Assembly: GCA_963841855.1 (NCBI GenBank)
Contig: CAWJEJ010000004.1
Coordinates: 124,001 to 188,000 of the forward strand
Source: CAXBBB01 sp963841855
GTDB taxonomy: Bacteria > Bacteroidota > Rhodothermia > Rhodothermales > BA12
DNA: 64,000 nt
Direction: 5' to 3'
Part shown: one piece after another, positions 18,624 to 26,111 of the stretch
Layout: every line of letters begins with the position of its first letter
Numbering within the stretch: the stretch's first letter is position 1
Notes under the pieces: generated by a model
Seen by the model: the letters and a program-made list of their open reading frames with translations, nothing else
Databases searched by the model: none
What the model was told of the DNA's origin: nothing
Translations under genes and position numbers: made by a program

Positions 18624-18842
18624 GTGTCCTCCAACCCTGCCGATTACCTCTTCATCATCATCGGCACTGTCGTCGGCTTCGGACTTCTCGCCGCGATTCT
18701 GCTGCTGCCGGTCTCGCGCTTCATCACGCGCGAGCGTGAGCGCGGCGACGCATGGAACGCAGAGATCAAGCGCCGCAGCGATCTCCCCCCGGAGCCTACG
18801 ACCCGACGTGCACCAGAGGACGCAGGCGATCCATCGTCTTGA
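18624..18842 (+). CDS. Small single-pass membrane protein
   Basis: A 72-aa product from a GTG start. Residues 9-35 form one strong membrane helix (YLFIIIGTVVGFGLLAAILL), followed by a basic, then Pro-rich cytosolic tail (FITRERERGDAWNAEIK). Its last 47 bp overlap the 3' end of the convergent ComEA-like gene. No family was recognised. The amphipathic layout and in-frame codon pattern suggest a real gene, but with such a short sequence the call stays moderate. Confidence 0.5.
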   Translation: MSSNPADYLFIIIGTVVGFGLLAAILLLPVSRFITRERERGDAWNAEIKRRSDLPPEPTTRRAPEDAGDPSS

Positions 18843-19332
18843 CCCCGATTCCCTTGACGCCTCTCAGCTGATCCGAGTCGGAGAACGAGCCGATCTCGCT
18901 TCGGAGCGCCAAAATTCGCTCGGCCGTCTTGGGTCCGACGCGCGGCAATCGCTCCAACTCGGACTGGTCGGCCGTGTTGAGGTTGACGTAGACCGGCCGC
19001 GTGCTGGCTTTCGCCTTGGCGCGCGTCGCGGGGCCAGCGGTAGTCTTGGGAGCGGCCGCTTCGATTGGCAGAGCCGCGCTGCGGACGCCGACCGATCCCA
19101 GCGAGTCGGCCAGGGCGGCGAAACGCTCGGCGCGCGTCGTCTGGGCCAGCGACGCGTCGGGCGCGCCAGCCGGAATGCGCTGAGCGGCCAATCCGCTTAC
19201 GAGCAACACGAGGAGCGTCGCGATGGCGCGCGTTTCGATTTGGGTGAAGGCGACGCGTTCTTGGAGGCGAAAGAGCAGAGTCATGGCATCGGTAGGGGTG
19301 TGCTCGTTCAGACCCGGCAGCAGGCTGTTCAT
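18796..19332 (-). CDS. ComEA-like helix-hairpin-helix protein, membrane anchored
   Basis: A 178-aa protein with one N-terminal membrane segment at about 36-52 (AIATLLVLLVSGLAAQR), an Ala/Thr-rich spacer and a C-terminal tandem HhH domain: VNLNTADQSELERLPRVG, then KTAERILALRSEIGSF, then LRGVKGIGVKTMDRLRPL. This is the layout of ComEA, which binds incoming DNA at the membrane during natural competence. No other competence genes are in the window, so it may have a different DNA-binding role. It is convergent with the 72-aa membrane protein gene and divergent from recO. Confidence 0.82.
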   Translation of the reverse strand: MNSLLPGLNEHTPTDAMTLLFRLQERVAFTQIETRAIATLLVLLVSGLAAQRIPAGAPDASLAQTTRAERFAALADSLGSVGVRSAALPIEAAAPKTTAGPATRAKAKASTRPVYVNLNTADQSELERLPRVGPKTAERILALRSEIGSFSDSDQLRGVKGIGVKTMDRLRPLVHVGS

Positions 19333-19388
19333 AACTTCGGATCACGATTTTGCTCGTCCTCTCGGCTTACTCGCACCGCCGCTCGCCC

Positions 19389-20171
19389 ATGATCATCCGC
19401 ACCGAAGCCGTTACGCTGCGCACGTTTCGCTATGGCGAGACGAGCCTGATCGCGTCGTTGTTCACGCGCTATGCAGGCCGGATCTCAGTCCTCGCCAGAG
19501 GCGCGCGCGGTCCCAAAAGCCGCTTCGGAGCCACGCTCCAGCCGATGAGCTACGTCGAGGCGCTCTATTCGTACAAGCCGACTCGCTCGCTCCAGACGCT
19601 GCGCGAGGCTAGCCACGTCGTGCGCTTCCCCGCCCTCTCGGCCGAACTCGCGCGCCTCACGCCCGGCCTGCGCATGGTAGAACTGGTATCGGCGCTGACC
19701 GAGGAGGGCGAACCCAACATTCCCCTGTTCAACCTGCTCACCGAGTCGATACAGGGAGCCAACGCGGCTCCGGAGCGGCCCGAAAATGCGCTCTTCTACT
19801 TCGAAATGCGACTGGCGGAGGTGCTGGGCTTCTCGCCTCAGTTCACCAAGGAGGACGTGCAATCGGTCAACGGCGAGGGAGGCACGCTGCGCCTGGACAG
19901 CGGCCTGATCCAGGCGTTCGAGCCGAGCGGAGTAGCCGAGCGCGGCGTCACCTACGGCGCCGGTCGGCAGCGCATGGCTTCGCGCCGCGTGCTTCGTTCG
20001 TTTGCCGTCGCCAGCCGAGCCAGTCTCCGCGACGTACTCCGCATGCAAATCACCGACGACGACGCGCGCGCGCTCGGCCTGCTCATCGAAGACTATCTGC
20101 GCTACCACGTCGAGGATACCTATCCCTCACGCTCAGACGATGTGCGAAGCGCGCTGCGGCAGCCGTCGTAA
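19389..20171 (+). CDS. recO: DNA repair protein RecO
   Basis: Recombination mediator that, with RecR, loads RecA on SSB-coated DNA. The 260-aa product has the N-terminal OB fold (TEAVTLRTFRYGETSLIASLFT, split over two strands; ISVLARGARGPKSRFG) and the helical C-terminal domain with LFYFEMRLAEVLGFSPQF and the final LIEDYLRYHVE. The four-Cys zinc site found in many RecO proteins is absent; the protein has no Cys at all. The ATG at 19389 was chosen over an upstream Met because MIIRTEAVTLRTF is the conserved N-terminus. lexA follows after about 140 bp. Confidence 0.92.
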   Translation: MIIRTEAVTLRTFRYGETSLIASLFTRYAGRISVLARGARGPKSRFGATLQPMSYVEALYSYKPTRSLQTLREASHVVRFPALSAELARLTPGLRMVELVSALTEEGEPNIPLFNLLTESIQGANAAPERPENALFYFEMRLAEVLGFSPQFTKEDVQSVNGEGGTLRLDSGLIQAFEPSGVAERGVTYGAGRQRMASRRVLRSFAVASRASLRDVLRMQITDDDARALGLLIEDYLRYHVEDTYPSRSDDVRSALRQPS

Positions 20172-20240
20172 GTCTTGGATTCGTCGACTGAACGAGCGTG
20201 TGAAATCGGTAGGACCACGACAAAAAAGAGGCGCATCTGC

Positions 20241-20269
20241 TTGACCCGGTAGAGCAGTACCAGTAGATT
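20241..20269 (+). promoter_or_regulatory. Candidate lexA promoter, TTGACC-17-TAGATT
   Basis: TTGACC (20241-20246) and TAGATT (20264-20269) are separated by 17 bp, close to a classical -35/-10 pair. Transcription would start near 20276, four bases before the first ATG (20280) and about 34 bases before the second (20310), which supports the second as the main start. Confidence 0.45.
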
Positions 20270-20309
20270 GTTTGCACACATGTCTACACAAAGTCGACGC
20301 TCTCGCCCT

Positions 20310-20939
20310 ATGCCCCGCCGCCAACTCACACAGAAGCAGTACGAATTCCTGCACTTCCTGCGCGAATACGTCACCGAAAACGACGGTATCTGGCCCACCT
20401 ACCGCGAGATGGTCGACCATTTCGACTACCGCTCGCCCAACAGCGTCACGCAGAATGTCCAGGCGCTTTATAAGAAGGGATACCTCGAACGTGACGGCGA
20501 CATGTACCGCATCGTCGGGATGGAGCAGGACAAGCATGGGATTGCCGTTCATGGGCTGATTTCGGCTGGACGTTTGCAGGAAGCTGTGGAAGAGAATTTG
20601 GGCGCCATTACGCTCGACATGATCTTCCCCGAGAGAGATCGGATGTTCGCTCTGCGCATCTCGGGCCGGTCGATGCAGGGTGCCGACCTCCACGACGGCG
20701 ACTACGTGCTGCTCATCGACGACGACATTCCGCAGGGTGGCATCGGCGCAGTTCTGTATGACGGAGAAACGTCGCTCAAGCGTGTGTACCAGGACGGCGG
20801 CGGGCTGCGCCTCGAACCGTGCAACGACGAGTACGAGCCGATCTACATCAGCCCCGACATCTTCGAAGAAGTGCGCATCTTGGGCCGCTACGTCGGGCAC
20901 GTCAACCAGGACGGCATCCACCGGCGGCGCGCAGCGTGA
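20310..20939 (+). CDS. lexA: SOS repressor LexA
   Basis: A 209-aa self-cleaving transcriptional repressor. Residues 1-70 form the winged-helix DNA-binding domain (QLTQKQYEFLHFLREYV; SPNSVTQNVQALYKKGYL). The C-terminal S24 domain has the Ala86-Gly87 cleavage site in GLISAGRLQEA, nucleophile Ser121 in ISGRSMQGADLHDGD and general base Lys157 in ETSLKRVY. An ATG at 20280 would add ten basic residues, but it lies almost at the predicted transcription start. A 15-bp sequence shared with the upstream HhH gene (20284-20298) precedes the chosen ATG and could be an operator. The recognition helix differs from Gram-positive LexA, so the box cannot be predicted. Confidence 0.93.
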   Translation: MPRRQLTQKQYEFLHFLREYVTENDGIWPTYREMVDHFDYRSPNSVTQNVQALYKKGYLERDGDMYRIVGMEQDKHGIAVHGLISAGRLQEAVEENLGAITLDMIFPERDRMFALRISGRSMQGADLHDGDYVLLIDDDIPQGGIGAVLYDGETSLKRVYQDGGGLRLEPCNDEYEPIYISPDIFEEVRILGRYVGHVNQDGIHRRRAA

Positions 20940-21130
20940 GTCGGTACTGCGGAGAGGCGAGGCTGTCAGTCGGGCCAGGTTGTCTTGCTCAGCGAGTCAC
21001 ATCGTTTGGCGCGCTGGCGCACGATCTTCAGGCGAGGGCCGATTTTCAAACCGTCGCGCACGGCAGATTCGCCTGCCGAGGCAACCGGTACTGCCGTGCG
21101 TCGTGCAACTGTGCCTTTGCCTGATCGACG

Positions 21131-21754
21131 ATGAAAAAACCCTCCTGGCGCCGCGGACTCGAAAAGCGAGGTGGCTTCTGGCGTAACGCCCGGTGGTACG
21201 ATCTCCACTTGGAGCGCCGCCTGCCACTCGCCTTTCCGATGTTCGAGGAAATGGTGCAGGCCCTCCCTCCGCTCGACGACGGCGCGCACGTGTGCGACAT
21301 GGCCTGCGCAACGGGCAACACGACGTTCACGCTGCTGACCGCCTATCCCGACGTGCACCTGACGCTGCTCGACGAGGCCGAAGACCTGCTCGCTGTCGCC
21401 GCAGAGAAGATTGCCGAGTTCGAGCCCGAAGCCCAGCTGATGCGCGCCGACATCTCACGCGACGGCGACGCGCTGCCCGGAGGCCCCTACGACATCGTGG
21501 TGTCTGGCCTAGCGCTCGAGCGGTTGGTCGGCGAGGATGCCGAGCCTGCCGAAGCCGAGACGCGGTGCGAACTGCTCTACCGCAGCGTGTTCGACGCTTT
21601 GGTGCCCGGCGGCCACCTGATTGTCGGCGATCAAGTCGAAGCGCTCGGTCTATACCGCCTGATGAAAGCGATGGAGCGCGCTGGATTCATCGACGTGGAC
21701 TGCGCGTGGCGGCAAGACGACTTCTTCGTCATCGGCGGCCGCGTGCCCGAATAG
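21131..21754 (+). CDS. Class I SAM-dependent methyltransferase
   Basis: A 207-aa Rossmann-fold methyltransferase. Motif I is ACATGNTTFTLLTAYP preceded by HVCDM, motif II is LTLLDEAEDLLAVA with the acidic residue that binds the ribose, and motif III/IV is YDIVVSGLALERL, followed by VPGGHLIVGDQ. The N-terminus is basic (MKKPSWRRGLEKRGG). The substrate cannot be read from the sequence. It is convergent with the photolyase gene, which ends at the very next base, so the two genes have no intergenic space. A GCACGGCAG/CTGCCGTGC inverted repeat lies upstream at 21058-21099. Confidence 0.8.
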   Translation: MKKPSWRRGLEKRGGFWRNARWYDLHLERRLPLAFPMFEEMVQALPPLDDGAHVCDMACATGNTTFTLLTAYPDVHLTLLDEAEDLLAVAAEKIAEFEPEAQLMRADISRDGDALPGGPYDIVVSGLALERLVGEDAEPAEAETRCELLYRSVFDALVPGGHLIVGDQVEALGLYRLMKAMERAGFIDVDCAWRQDDFFVIGGRVPE

Positions 21755-23242
21755 TCAGCGGCGCTTGGTGCCACGTTTGGCGCGTCCGGCCTGCTCGTTG
21801 CGATCGCTTTTGGAGCGCAACTCGGCGTAGGCTTCTTCCAAGTCGACGATGGGTTTGGGGTAGTCGGTGCCGGGTGTGAAGCCATACATCTGCTGCTCGG
21901 CGTCGGTGATCTTCCACGGCTGATGGGCGAGACCGGCAGGCAAATCGGACAGTTCGGGGCACCAGTGTTTGACGAACGCCGCTTCCGGGTCGTAGCGCTC
22001 GGCCTGGGTGATCACGTTGAAGTAGCGGTCGCGCGGGTCGTTGCCGACGCCGCCGACGTAGGCCCAGTTGCCCCAGTTGCTCGTCACGTCGTAGTCGATC
22101 AGCAGGCGCTCGAACCACGCCGCGCCCTGCCGCCAGTCGCCGCCCAGGATCTTGGTCCAGAACGACGCTACATTTTGCCGCCCTCGGTTGCTCATCCAGC
22201 CCGTCAGCCTGAGTTCGCGCATGTTGGCGTCGACGAATGGAATGCCGGTTTGGCCCTGCGTCCACAGGTCGAACGCCAGGTCGGTCGCTCCCCACTCGGC
22301 TACCTCGACGCGCTTGGGACCGCCCGCGTGGAAGAGCAGATCGTCGTGCTTGAGGCCCCAGAAGCGAAAGTAGTCGCGCCACAGCAACTCGAAAATCATC
22401 CAACACGTCGAGTCGTTCGAGACGCGATCAGTTTGGTAGCGCTCGACCTCGGCATAGACGTGGCGCGGCGATAGGCAGCCGTGCGCCAGCCAGGGCGAGA
22501 ACTTGGACGAGTAGTCGGCGCCCAGCAGCCCGTTGCGCGTCTCTTTGTACGTCTCGATGTGTTTGCCCTGCCAGAAGTAGGTGTCCAGCCGGGCGAGCGC
22601 GCGCGTCTCGCCGCCGTGCGTTTCCATGGCGCGGCGCGGATCGACGGCGAGCAGTTCGACCCCCAAATCGGCCAGCGACGGAATCTCGCCCGGGTCGACG
22701 CCGTCGGGCATTGGCGGCAGAGCGGTCGGCGTAGGAAACGGCGGACGCACCTCGATGCGCTTCTCGACCTTTTTGCGAAACGCCGTGAACACCTCGGGCA
22801 ACCGGTCGACCGGCATGCCTAGATCGTCGAGGTGAAACAGCGTGTGGCCCCACGGCACCTGCACTTCGATCGGCTCGGGCAGCGATTCGAGGACGGACTC
22901 CAGCGCCGCATGCTCCTCGCTCATCGGCTCGTCGTGAACGAAGAAGGCGTCGGCCCCCACCTGCTCGGCGATTTGGGGCAGGATGTCGTGCGGCAACCCG
23001 TGGCGGACGACTAAGTCGTTTCCTTTGGCCTTGAGCGATTCGCGCAGGTCGGCGAGGCACTCAAGGACGAACTGCGCGCGGAAGCCGCCGGTCTTCTCGA
23101 ATCCGTAGCGGGTCGGCGCGAAATGGCGCGGATCGAAGACGTAGACGACCGTCAGCCGGTCGGACTGAGCGCCCAGGTGAAGGGCTTCATGGTCGTGCAG
23201 GCGCAGGTCGTTGCGCAGCCAGACGAGAGCGGAGTTGGACAT
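21755..23242 (-). CDS. Cryptochrome/photolyase, CRY-DASH type
   Basis: A 495-aa flavoprotein. The N-terminal alpha/beta domain starts ALVWLRNDLRLHDHEALH. The C-terminal FAD domain has YSSKFSPWLAHGCLSPR, LLWRDYFRFWG, TGIPFVDANMREL, TGWMSNRGRQNVASF and SNWGNWAYVGGVGNDPR, the last being a strong CRY-DASH signature. CRY-DASH proteins repair UV-induced cyclobutane dimers mainly in single-stranded DNA and may also act as blue-light sensors. The C-terminal tail is short and basic (RAKRGTKRR). It overlaps the DUF2256 gene by one base (TGATG), so both form one unit with endonuclease V and a nitroreductase upstream. Confidence 0.92.
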   Translation of the reverse strand: MSNSALVWLRNDLRLHDHEALHLGAQSDRLTVVYVFDPRHFAPTRYGFEKTGGFRAQFVLECLADLRESLKAKGNDLVVRHGLPHDILPQIAEQVGADAFFVHDEPMSEEHAALESVLESLPEPIEVQVPWGHTLFHLDDLGMPVDRLPEVFTAFRKKVEKRIEVRPPFPTPTALPPMPDGVDPGEIPSLADLGVELLAVDPRRAMETHGGETRALARLDTYFWQGKHIETYKETRNGLLGADYSSKFSPWLAHGCLSPRHVYAEVERYQTDRVSNDSTCWMIFELLWRDYFRFWGLKHDDLLFHAGGPKRVEVAEWGATDLAFDLWTQGQTGIPFVDANMRELRLTGWMSNRGRQNVASFWTKILGGDWRQGAAWFERLLIDYDVTSNWGNWAYVGGVGNDPRDRYFNVITQAERYDPEAAFVKHWCPELSDLPAGLAHQPWKITDAEQQMYGFTPGTDYPKPIVDLEEAYAELRSKSDRNEQAGRAKRGTKRR

Positions 23243-23412
23243 CAGGTGGTGGATTTGTTGGTGGACGCGTCACCCTTGCTTCGGCGGCAGCGCTCCGAAC
23301 AGTAGACGACCGAGTCCCAGTCACGCTCCCACTTTTTGCGCCAGGCGAATGGGAGACCGCAGACGGGACACGTTTTGGTCGGCAGATCGGACTTCTTGCG
23401 TTGACGCGGCAT
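23242..23412 (-). CDS. DUF2256 zinc-ribbon-like small protein
   Basis: A 56-aa protein with two Cys pairs, KTCPVCGLPF and YCSERCRRS, framing a Trp-rich centre (AWRKKWERDWDSV). This pattern is DUF2256, which is typically encoded next to cryptochrome/photolyase genes, as here. The Cys probably bind one zinc. The ATG at 23412 gives the usual family length; the frame opens earlier only inside the endonuclease V gene. Its role is unknown; tight coupling to the photolyase suggests a function in the same repair or light-sensing process. Confidence 0.85.
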   Translation of the reverse strand: MPRQRKKSDLPTKTCPVCGLPFAWRKKWERDWDSVVYCSERCRRSKGDASTNKSTT

Positions 23413-23417
23413 CGGAC

Positions 23418-24122
23418 TTAGGCTTCGGGGTCGGGCCCGTCGCCTACCCACGGCGCGGATGCGATGTCGCGGCTCAGCTTGTGCGCCAGCTGCGTTGGGA
23501 GCGGAATCTTGTACTTGGGCGCCAGCACCAACGTCAGCGCGCACGCCTCGGCCAGCGTAATGCCACTGCCGACGCTGACGTAGACCGGCTGCGTGCTCGC
23601 CCGCGTCCGCACCGCAGCGCCGACTTCCTCTCCCTTGTGGACGAGTGCAGTGCGGCTCCCTTTCTCATCGCCCAGCCCCTCGAATCGCCCGACGAGCAGC
23701 GACTTGGCGACGCCCCACGACGGCACGCCCGTCAAAACGCCCAGGTGACACGCCAGGCCGAAGCGGCGCGGATGGGCCAGGCCTTGCGCGTCGAGCATGA
23801 AGGCGTCGGGCCGAACCGTCAGCCGCTCCAGCGCGGGCAGCAGCGCAGGCATCTCGCGGAAGGAAAGCAGGCCCGGCACGTAGGGAAACGCGACCTCCAT
23901 CCGGAGCGCTGCCTGGTCGACGACCTCTCCCGAGCGCACGTCGACGACCACGATGGCGGGCTGCGCCACATCGCCCCGGATGCTCACGTCGATTCCGGCG
24001 ACGGTTTGGGGCGGTGCGTCGAGCGGCGTCTGGCGGACGAGCGGCGCCAGTTCGCGCTGAACGGCAATGGCTTCGCGCGGCGTCAGATCCCACGCGTGTT
24101 CGTGCTGGAGCGGCCAGTTCAT
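23418..24122 (-). CDS. nfi: Deoxyinosine 3' endonuclease V
   Basis: Nicks DNA at the second phosphodiester bond 3' of deoxyinosine and other deaminated bases. The 234-aa product keeps the metal-binding acids at the family spacing: Asp45 in TVAGIDVSIRG, Glu90 in PGLLSFREMPALL and Asp111 in FMLDAQGLAHPRRFG. It also has HLGVLTGVPSWGVAKSLLVG with the conserved Lys. One oddity is Ala after Asp111, where Gly is usual (DGQG). It overlaps the nitroreductase gene by 4 bp (ATGA) and precedes DUF2256 by 5 bp. Confidence 0.93.
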   Translation of the reverse strand: MNWPLQHEHAWDLTPREAIAVQRELAPLVRQTPLDAPPQTVAGIDVSIRGDVAQPAIVVVDVRSGEVVDQAALRMEVAFPYVPGLLSFREMPALLPALERLTVRPDAFMLDAQGLAHPRRFGLACHLGVLTGVPSWGVAKSLLVGRFEGLGDEKGSRTALVHKGEEVGAAVRTRASTQPVYVSVGSGITLAEACALTLVLAPKYKIPLPTQLAHKLSRDIASAPWVGDGPDPEA

Positions 24123-24682
24123 GGTAGCCTCCGTGTGACGGCATCGGCCGAGCGAATCTCGTTGGCGGGCTGATCCTGGGCATAGCCGATCATCAGCAGC
24201 GCGGCGACATACTCGCGCTCCCTGTCGATTCCGAGCAGGCCGAGCGCGTCGGTGTCTCGCGTAACGCCTCCGGTCGACCACTTGACGCCGACGCCCGCGC
24301 TGTGCAGATAGAGCGACAGATTCTGGATCGCCGCGCTGACGGCGCCATAGTCCTCGCGCTCGCGCATCGCATCGTCCGACCGCGGAGACGTGGCGACGAT
24401 CATCACGGGGATTCGGCTCCACGCCGCCTGCTTGTTCTGCGCCGCTGGCTCGCCCTTGCTCGCCCGTGCCATCTCGGTATTGCGCGCGACGAGAGCGGCG
24501 CGCGTCTGGGGGCCGAGTATGTAGAAGCGCCAGGGCCGCGTCCGGCGGTGGTTGGGCGCCTGGACGGCGGCCTGGAGAGCAGCGTCAATCAGATCAGCGT
24601 CGACAGGCCGGTCGTCGAACAGGTGGATTGTGCGGCGACTGCGGATGAGAGCGAGCGTGCCGCTGGGCGAGAGATGGGGCAT
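24119..24682 (-). CDS. Nitroreductase family protein
   Basis: A 187-aa FMN-dependent oxidoreductase. Family features are LALIRSRRTIHLFDDRP near the N-terminus (flavin phosphate binding), AAVQAPNHRRTRPWRFYIL, DYGAVSAAIQNLSLYLHSAGVG-like segment (AAIQNLSLYLHSAGVG) and a C-terminal AALLMIGYAQDQP. It likely reduces a quinone, nitro compound or flavin using NAD(P)H. It is the first gene of the nitroreductase - nfi - DUF2256 - photolyase unit. The ATG directly follows the T-tract of a terminator, so its own transcription start is unclear. No alternative start exists before the conserved region. Confidence 0.87.
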   Translation of the reverse strand: MPHLSPSGTLALIRSRRTIHLFDDRPVDADLIDAALQAAVQAPNHRRTRPWRFYILGPQTRAALVARNTEMARASKGEPAAQNKQAAWSRIPVMIVATSPRSDDAMREREDYGAVSAAIQNLSLYLHSAGVGVKWSTGGVTRDTDALGLLGIDREREYVAALLMIGYAQDQPANEIRSADAVTRRLP

Positions 24683-24722
24683 AAAAAAAGGGCGCGTCCA
24701 AAGTCAAGCTCTGAACGCGCCC
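24683..24722 (-). terminator. Rho-independent terminator abutting the nitroreductase start
   Basis: Read on the minus strand, a GGGCGCGT stem with a loop of about 16 nt is followed by ACGCGCCC and TTTTTTT. The T-tract (24683-24689) is immediately followed by the nitroreductase ATG. It would end transcription from the 120-aa hypothetical gene upstream. Confidence 0.8.
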
Positions 24723-24797
24723 ACGCGGGATTGGATCGTTTCCCCCCCACCAATCCACGCAAGGGTGGCCGCTCGCTGGGAGCGGCAAAGTGTTGTG

Positions 24798-25160
24798 CTA
24801 TCCGGGCGTCAGGTCGACGAGTAAGACGACGGTGCCGACGGCGAGCCCAGGGTAGGAAGGCATGCCCGATGTCGTCGCCATGCTGACGCCGACCGTCGCC
24901 GCCATCCCCATTTGAAGCGCTGCCGCCTGAACGATGTCGACCATCTGCCGCCGCGACGGTTTGCTTAGAAACGCCTGGGCGACGCTGGCCCGGATGTGCC
25001 GCTCGGCGCGCGGGTGGGCGCTGGTGATGAAGTGAAGGGTTGGAGGGAGAAGGTGGACTTCGGCGGGCGACATCGCGTCTGAGTCAGTAGCCCACAGCGA
25101 TCCGGTCTGAGCCGAACTGTTCGGGGCAGGCTGAGCCGAGACGAAGTGGCGGTATTTCAT
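24798..25160 (-). CDS. Hypothetical protein
   Basis: A 120-aa product with no recognised family. The N-terminal 45 residues are polar (SAQPAPNSSAQTGSLWATD). The C-terminal part alternates Ala/Gly/Val/Met-rich stretches (AAALQMGMAATVGVSM; LAVGTVVLLVDLTPG) and may be a hydrophobic helix and strand. A good terminator follows on the same strand at 24683-24722, and a plausible promoter region (about 190 bp to the tRNA) precedes it, which supports a real transcribed gene. Confidence 0.5.
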   Translation of the reverse strand: MKYRHFVSAQPAPNSSAQTGSLWATDSDAMSPAEVHLLPPTLHFITSAHPRAERHIRASVAQAFLSKPSRRQMVDIVQAAALQMGMAATVGVSMATTSGMPSYPGLAVGTVVLLVDLTPG

Positions 25161-25304
25161 GAGAGCGAGACTGCGTTGCTGTGCCCCATCTATCGGCGGC
25201 GCGCATTTGGGCCTTAACTCTTCCGGCCGAAAAAATGCGTCGTCACCAGAACCGGACGATTGCCCCTTTTGCGCGTGAAGACATTGCGGACCAACCGAAA
25301 CGAG

Positions 25305-25335
25305 TTGAAGCCGCGCGCCTGATGCCGTATTATTG
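25305..25335 (+). promoter_or_regulatory. Candidate promoter of tRNA-Val
   Basis: A TTG at 25305-25307 lies 20 bp before TATTATTG at 25328-25335, one mismatch from the Bacteroidota -7 consensus TAnnTTTG. The spacing is that expected between the -33 and -7 elements. The tRNA 5' end is 17 nt further on. Confidence 0.4.
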
Positions 25336-25351
25336 GCGTCCCGCGCATACC

Positions 25352-25425
25352 GGGTCTATAGCTCAGTTGGTTAGAGCGCTTCGTTGACATCGAAGAGGTC
25401 AGCAGTTCGAATCTGTTTAGACCCA
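25352..25425 (+). tRNA. tRNA-Val (anticodon GAC)
   Basis: A complete cloverleaf: acceptor GGGTCTA pairs with TAGACCC; D-stem GCTC/GAGC; anticodon stem CTTCG/CGAAG with loop TTGACAT, giving anticodon GAC; T-stem AGCAG/CTGTT with loop TTCGAAT; discriminator A. The 3' CCA is not encoded. GAC reads the Val codons GUC and GUU. A strong terminator follows immediately, so the gene is a single-tRNA transcription unit. Confidence 0.97.
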
Positions 25426-25430
25426 CACGA

Positions 25431-25465
25431 AGCCCCTGTAAGTCGTTGATTTACAGGGGCTTTTG
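25431..25465 (+). terminator. Terminator of tRNA-Val
   Basis: An 11-bp stem, AGCCCCTGTAA paired with TTACAGGGGCT, a 9-nt loop and a trailing TTTTGC tract right after the tRNA. Confidence 0.9.
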
Positions 25466-25584
25466 CTTTGCTGTCGCCGCGCGATGCGTGGACGGAGCAG
25501 CCACAGCGGTTTCGTGGCAGCGCTTTATGGCGGAGCGAAGGCGGTGTGCATTCTCGCTTCCATTCGAAGCCCAAATGCACCACC

Positions 25585-26016
25585 ATGTATTTCTTGATCT
25601 ACGAAAGCACCGCACATCCCCGATTCGACGAGGCAGCCCTGGCCCAGCTCGTATTCAGGAGCGAGAAATCCAACGCCTCGGCTGGCATCACCGGCGTGCT
25701 GATGAAGGATGGCGATCGCCTGATGCAGTTCATCGAAGGGCCTCAGGCCGCGGTTCGTGCGCTGGCCGATCGCATCAGCGAGGACGACAGGCACACCGGA
25801 TGCACCGTTCTACTCGAAGGACCGGCCGACCACGTAGCCTTTCCCAACTGGTCGCTTCAACTGGCGTCGACCGACCGCCTGGCTCAGCATGGATCCAAGG
25901 ACGATCCGATTCGCGTCTACCTCAAGGCCGTCCGCTCGCGCATCCCGAACGACCTGCACAGACGAGCCGTCGAGCATCTGCTTGCATTCGAGGATCCCTT
26001 CGACACAGTCAGTTGA
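25585..26016 (+). CDS. Single-domain BLUF blue-light photoreceptor
   Basis: A 143-aa FAD-binding light sensor. All key BLUF residues are present at the spacing of the well-studied PixD proteins, offset by two: Tyr6 (FLIYESTA), Asn30 (EKSNASAGITGVL), Gln48 (RLMQFIEGP) and Trp89 (FPNWSLQL). ISEDDRHTGCTVLLEG matches the central family motif. No effector domain is attached; after residue 95 there are only helices, so it should act through a protein partner. The ATG at 25585 gives the standard N-terminus. It lies between tRNA-Val and a UvrD-like helicase and about 2.3 kb from the CRY-DASH cluster, forming a light and DNA-repair neighbourhood. Confidence 0.93.
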   Translation: MYFLIYESTAHPRFDEAALAQLVFRSEKSNASAGITGVLMKDGDRLMQFIEGPQAAVRALADRISEDDRHTGCTVLLEGPADHVAFPNWSLQLASTDRLAQHGSKDDPIRVYLKAVRSRIPNDLHRRAVEHLLAFEDPFDTVS

Positions 26017-26111
26017 CTAACACGGCTGCACTGACGACCTGGTGCAGCCGGTCTCGCTGCCGTGGACTTGAGACTGGCCAAACCTGAGCGCGGCTTAGCG
26101 GTTTGATCAGC

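Noticed and set aside
25371..25586. Leftward frame containing KQIRTADLFDVNEAL
   Set aside because: It reads the tRNA-Val gene and its terminator in antisense. This peptide type is a known artefact of tRNA antisense translation.
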